From NCBI RefSeq assembly GCF_000296215.2, contig NZ_CP013949.1, positions 744,001-808,000 on the forward strand: a stretch of DNA of 64,000 nt. Direction: 5' to 3'. Shown here piece by piece: positions 60,919 through 64,000 of the stretch. Positions within the stretch are counted from its first letter, which is position 1, and each line of letters opens with the position of its first letter. The DNA comes from Bradyrhizobium sp. CCGE-LA001. Its GTDB lineage: Bacteria; Pseudomonadota; Alphaproteobacteria; Rhizobiales; Xanthobacteraceae. Position numbers and translations under genes: made by a program. The notes below the pieces were generated by a model. The model saw only the letters and a program-made list of their open reading frames with translations, made no database searches and was not told the DNA's origin.

Positions 60919-62754
60919 ATGACCGACGCTGGCGCCCCTCCCAATCCTGACAGCGCCGGCCAAGCCGGCAACACGCCCTACCGGGTGCTGGCGCGCAAAT
61001 ACCGTCCTTCCTCATTCGACGACCTGATCGGCCAGGAGGCCGTGGTCCGAACCGTCTCCAACGCGTTCGAGACCGGGCGTATCCCGCAGGCCTGGATCCT
61101 CACCGGCGTCCGCGGCGTCGGCAAGACCACCACCGCGCGCATTCTGGCTCGTGCACTCAACTATGAGATGCCTGATGGCTCGGTGAAGGGGCCGACCATC
61201 CACATGCCCTCGCTCGGCGTGCACTGCCAGGCGATCATGGAAAGCCGGCACATGGACGTGCTGGAGATGGACGCGGCGTCACACACCGGCGTCGACGACG
61301 TCCGCCAGATCAATGACAGCGTGCGCTATGCCCCCGCCAGCGCCCGCTACAAGGTCTACATCATCGACGAAGTCCACATGCTGTCGACGGCGGCGTTCAA
61401 CGCCTTCCTGAAGACGCTGGAGGAGCCGCCCGAGCACGCCAAATTCGTGTTCGCCACCACCGAGATCCGCAAGGTTCCGGTCACCGTGCTGTCGCGCTGC
61501 CAGCGCTTCGACCTGCGCCGCGTCGAGGCCGATGTGCTGATGAAGCACCTCGCGAACGTCGCGACCAAGGAAAGCGTCGAGATCGAACCGGAGGCGCTCG
61601 GCATCATCGCGCGTGCCGCCGAAGGCTCGGTGCGCGATTCGCTGTCGCTGCTCGACCAGGCGATCGCGCATGCGGCGGGCCAGGTGAAGGCCGACGCGGT
61701 CAGGCAGATGCTGGGCCTTGCCGATCGCACCCGCGTCATCGACCTCTTCGAGTCGCTGGCGCGCGGCGACATCGCGGCCGCCTTCAAGGAGTTCCGCGAC
61801 CAGTACGATGTGGGCGCCGATCCGGTCGTGGTGCTCTCGGACCTCGCCGAATTCGTCAATTTCGTCACCCGGGTGAAGGTCATTCCGGCGGTTGCCGACA
61901 ACGTCGCCTATGGCGAGACCGAGCGGGTTCGCGCGCGGGACTTCGCCTCGAAGATCTCCATGCGGGTGCTGTCGCGGATGTGGCAGATGCTGCTCAAGGG
62001 CATCACCGAGGTACAGGCCGCAACGCGCCCCGCCGCCGCGGCCGAGATGGTTTTGGTGCGTATCGCCTATGTGGCCGACCTGCCGACGCCGGACGAAGCC
62101 ATCAGGATGCTGGAACAGAACGGCGGCGGCTCGCAGGTCGTGAACGGCGGGGGAGCTGCGCGCAGCGCGCCGGGTGCGCCGATGGCTTCTGCGCCGCCGG
62201 TCACGTCTGCGCCCGTTCGTATGCCGACGTCATCGCCGTCTTCCTTCGGTGGTGGCGCACGGCCGCAGATGGCTGCCCCCGCGCCGGCCCCGCAAGGCGC
62301 GACGCCGCAGCTGCGCATCACGAGTTTCACCCAGCTCGTCGCGCTCGCAGGCCAGAAGCGCGACATCATGACCAAGAGCGCGCTCGAAGGCGACATGCGC
62401 CTGGTCCGTTTCGAGGAGGGCCGGCTGGAAGTCGCGCTCGAGCCCAACGCCTCCAAGACCATGATCTCGGAGCTTGCGAGGAAATTCGAGCTGTGGACCG
62501 GCCGCCGCTGGACCGTGATCGTCTCCAACGAACAAGGCCAGCCGACGCTGCGCTCGGTGAACCAGGCGGCGAAGCAGGAGCATGCCCGCACCGCCGAGGC
62601 CGATCCGCGCGTGCAGGAGGTGCTGTCGCGTTTCCCCGGCGCGAAAGTCGTCGAGGTCCGCAGGCTTGCCCCCGAGACGCCGGAAACCAATATTAACGCC
62701 GACTATGGCAGTGACGATCCACCGGCTGGTTTCGACGGCGACGACGATCTCTGA
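60919..62754 (+). CDS. dnaX: DNA polymerase III subunit tau/gamma
   Basis: Clamp-loader ATPase subunit of the replicative polymerase, 611 residues. The AAA+ domain has Walker A TGVRGVGKTTTARILARAL, Walker B YIIDEVHML, sensor 1 VFATTEIRKVP and the SRC motif LSRCQRF. The zinc module seems lost: where CxxxC...CxxC is usual, the sequence reads LGVHCQAIM with one Cys. A Pro/Ala-rich linker (about 400-475) leads to the tau C-terminal domain, which would bind the polymerase alpha subunit. It begins the block dnaX, ebfC, recR. Confidence 0.97.
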   Translation: MTDAGAPPNPDSAGQAGNTPYRVLARKYRPSSFDDLIGQEAVVRTVSNAFETGRIPQAWILTGVRGVGKTTTARILARALNYEMPDGSVKGPTIHMPSLGVHCQAIMESRHMDVLEMDAASHTGVDDVRQINDSVRYAPASARYKVYIIDEVHMLSTAAFNAFLKTLEEPPEHAKFVFATTEIRKVPVTVLSRCQRFDLRRVEADVLMKHLANVATKESVEIEPEALGIIARAAEGSVRDSLSLLDQAIAHAAGQVKADAVRQMLGLADRTRVIDLFESLARGDIAAAFKEFRDQYDVGADPVVVLSDLAEFVNFVTRVKVIPAVADNVAYGETERVRARDFASKISMRVLSRMWQMLLKGITEVQAATRPAAAAEMVLVRIAYVADLPTPDEAIRMLEQNGGGSQVVNGGGAARSAPGAPMASAPPVTSAPVRMPTSSPSSFGGGARPQMAAPAPAPQGATPQLRITSFTQLVALAGQKRDIMTKSALEGDMRLVRFEEGRLEVALEPNASKTMISELARKFELWTGRRWTVIVSNEQGQPTLRSVNQAAKQEHARTAEADPRVQEVLSRFPGAKVVEVRRLAPETPETNINADYGSDDPPAGFDGDDDL

Positions 62755-62777
62755 GCCTCTTTCAAGGACATCGAGCT

Positions 62778-63098
62778 ATGGCTGATTTTCTCGGCATGAT
62801 GAAGCAGGCGGCGCAGCTGCAATCCAAGATGCAGGAGATGCAGGACCAGCTCTCGAGCGTCGAGGTCGAGGGCATTTCCGGCGGCGGCCTCGTCGCCGTG
62901 CGCATGACCGCCAAGATGGACGTCAAGAGCATCAATATCGATCCCTCGCTGATGAAGGCTGAAGAGCGCGAGGTGCTGGAAGACCTGCTCGTTACCGCGC
63001 TTGCGGATGCCCGCCGCAAGGCGGAAACGGCGGTGCAGGAGAAGATGCAGTCGCTCACGGGCGGGCTCGGCCTGCCGCCGGGGTTGTTCGGCCAGTAA
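62778..63098 (+). CDS. ebfC: Nucleoid-associated protein of the YbaB/EbfC family
   Basis: A 106-residue DNA-binding dimer protein. It starts MADFLGMMKQAAQLQSKMQE and has the family region VEGISGGGLVAVRMTAKMDV. Long helices at both ends form the DNA tweezer. Located 23 bases after dnaX and directly before recR, the usual order, suggesting a repair or chromosome-structure role. Confidence 0.96.
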   Translation: MADFLGMMKQAAQLQSKMQEMQDQLSSVEVEGISGGGLVAVRMTAKMDVKSINIDPSLMKAEEREVLEDLLVTALADARRKAETAVQEKMQSLTGGLGLPPGLFGQ

Positions 63099-63099
63099 G

Positions 63100-63702
63100 A
63101 TGGGCGCGGTTGCAGGTCCTGAAATCGAGCGGCTGGTCCAGCTGCTCGCGCGGCTGCCGGGCCTTGGTCCCCGTTCGGCGCGGCGCGCGGCGCTGCACCT
63201 GATCAAGAAGCGCGAAGCGCTGATGATGCCGCTGTCGTCGGCGCTCCAGGTTGCGCTCGACAAGGTCGAGGTCTGCAAGACCTGCGGCAACATCGACACG
63301 CAAAACCCCTGCACCGTCTGCACCGATCCGAAGCGCGATTCATCCATCATCGTCGTCGTTGCCGACGTCGCCGACCTCTGGGCGCTGGAGCGCGCCAATG
63401 CCACCCAGGGGCGCTATCATGTGCTGGGCGCGACATTGTCGCCGCTCGACGGCGTCGGCCCGCAGGACCTCACCATCGATGCGCTGGTGGCGCGCGCACA
63501 CGACCAGCAGGTGCACGAGATCATCCTGGCGCTCAACGCGACGGTGGACGGCCAGACCACGGCGCACTACATCACCGACCTGCTCCAGGACGCCAATGTG
63601 AAGGTGACGCGGCTCGCCCACGGGGTTCCCGTCGGCGGCGAGCTTGATTATCTCGATGAAGGTACGCTATCGGCTGCGATGCGGCAGCGCACCCTGTTCT
63701 AG
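63100..63702 (+). CDS. recR: Recombination mediator RecR
   Basis: A 200-residue DNA-binding protein that acts with RecF and RecO to load RecA at gaps. It contains the N-terminal helix-hairpin-helix LARLPGLGPRSARRAALHL, the four-Cys zinc finger CKTCGNIDTQNPCTVC and the Toprim domain with VVVADVADLWALE. The end TLSAAMRQRTLF is typical. ATG 63100 starts one base after the ebfC stop (TAAGATG). Confidence 0.97.
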   Translation: MGAVAGPEIERLVQLLARLPGLGPRSARRAALHLIKKREALMMPLSSALQVALDKVEVCKTCGNIDTQNPCTVCTDPKRDSSIIVVVADVADLWALERANATQGRYHVLGATLSPLDGVGPQDLTIDALVARAHDQQVHEIILALNATVDGQTTAHYITDLLQDANVKVTRLAHGVPVGGELDYLDEGTLSAAMRQRTLF

Positions 63703-63760
63703 AGCGTTTTCGAGCGAAGTGGATACCGGTTCGTGTGAAGAAAACGCGTCAAAGCAAGAA
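63703..63760. repeat. Dispersed repeat (AGAGCGTTTTCGAGCGAAGT family)
   Basis: AGAGCGTTTTCGAGCGAAGT, then GGATACCGGTTCG and GAAGAAAACGCGTC. I know this order from Bradyrhizobium and related genomes, where it occurs between genes in many copies. The ends GCGTTTTC and GAAAACGC are inverted repeats. Here it follows the recR stop. Confidence 0.65.
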
Positions 63761-63790
63761 TTCCCATCCAGACTTTACGGAACGGACGAC

Positions 63791-64000
63791 ATGACGAAAC
63801 TTTTCGCCACACGCTCGGCTTTGGTCGCGACGATGATGATTCTGGTGACCCCGGCCATTTCCGCGCAGCAGGGCGATGAGACGCCGCCGTCCAAGCCCGG
63901 CAAGCCGATCAACACCGGCGACGTCCTGTCGGGCGAGCTGAACGCGATGAAGGTGCGCGACGTCAAGAACGGCAAGCGCGTCGCCACCTATCAGATCACG
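63791..64000 (+). CDS. Exported protein of unknown function (5' part only)
   Basis: The first 70 residues of a gene that leaves the window. It begins with a signal peptide (MTKLFATRSALVATMMILVT, cleavage near ISAQQ), followed by a Lys/Pro-rich segment and the start of a beta-rich domain (GDVLSGELNAMKVRDVKNG). Not enough is present to name a family. Confidence 0.75.
   Translation, partial: MTKLFATRSALVATMMILVTPAISAQQGDETPPSKPGKPINTGDVLSGELNAMKVRDVKNGKRVATYQIT

Overview
The window looks like core chromosome of a Bradyrhizobium-type alphaproteobacterium (Nitrobacteraceae). This is inferred from the high G+C content, the gene order ptsH-manX / hprK-chvG-chvI ... pckA typical of Rhizobiales, an ffs-dnaX-ebfC-recR block, the many PaaH-like soil-metabolism families, and numerous short palindromic intergenic repeats that I associate with Bradyrhizobium. 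There is no transposase, integrase, CRISPR array, tRNA or rRNA, so this is a gene-dense housekeeping region with some accessory genes.

Layout. 1-3.4 kb: the end of a cation-antiporter-type gene, then a molybdate unit on the minus strand (mop, an exported protein, modA, modB and a modC without its usual C-terminal domain). 3.6-5.1 kb: two peptidoglycan enzymes (MepA endopeptidase and an L,D-transpeptidase). 5.4-16.7 kb: mixed accessory genes (PAS-GGDEF-EAL protein, acyl-CoA-dehydrogenase-like flavoprotein, NdvC-like GH17 membrane protein, MFS transporter, exported serine hydrolase, SRPBCC protein, ABC substrate-binding protein, secreted TPR protein). 17-30 kb: lepA, a GT39-type membrane glycosyltransferase, the regulatory phosphotransferase HPr/EIIA-Man/HprK, the ChvG-ChvI two-component system, a HugZ-like protein, an exported TPR-CHAT protein and pckA. 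These probably link carbon/nitrogen phosphorelay and envelope/acid sensing to gluconeogenesis. 30-41.5 kb: thioesterase, glgP, small unknown proteins (one behind a LexA-like box), pyrE, GST, a LysE exporter and polA. 41.7-49.2 kb: acyltransferase, ugd, hrpB, a retropepsin-like protease and a phosphomannomutase/phosphoglucomutase; ugd and the mutase supply sugar nucleotides for surface polysaccharide. 49.4-52.3 kb: an Lrp-type regulator and a HIT-nudC-pfkB nucleotide/sugar operon. 52.6-56.9 kb: an amino-acid-type ABC importer with an SDR-like protein and an enolase-superfamily enzyme, probably one catabolic operon. 57.4-60.6 kb: an HD-hydrolase and catalase operon divergent from a GlxA-type AraC regulator, with an extended dyad between them. 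60.7-64 kb: SRP RNA, dnaX, ebfC, recR and the start of an exported protein.

The most interesting observations are: a PolA whose proofreading active site has lost nearly every catalytic residue; an exported TPR-CHAT protein with an intact His/Cys dyad, inserted together with a HugZ-like gene between chvI and pckA; an SDR-fold protein without the catalytic Tyr/Lys; a 37-bp multi-part dyad in the HD/GlxA promoter region; a LexA-like box before an unknown gene; and ModC split from its TOBE/Mop domain. I did not find a clearly new defence or mobile system. All family assignments come from reading the sequence without database searches.
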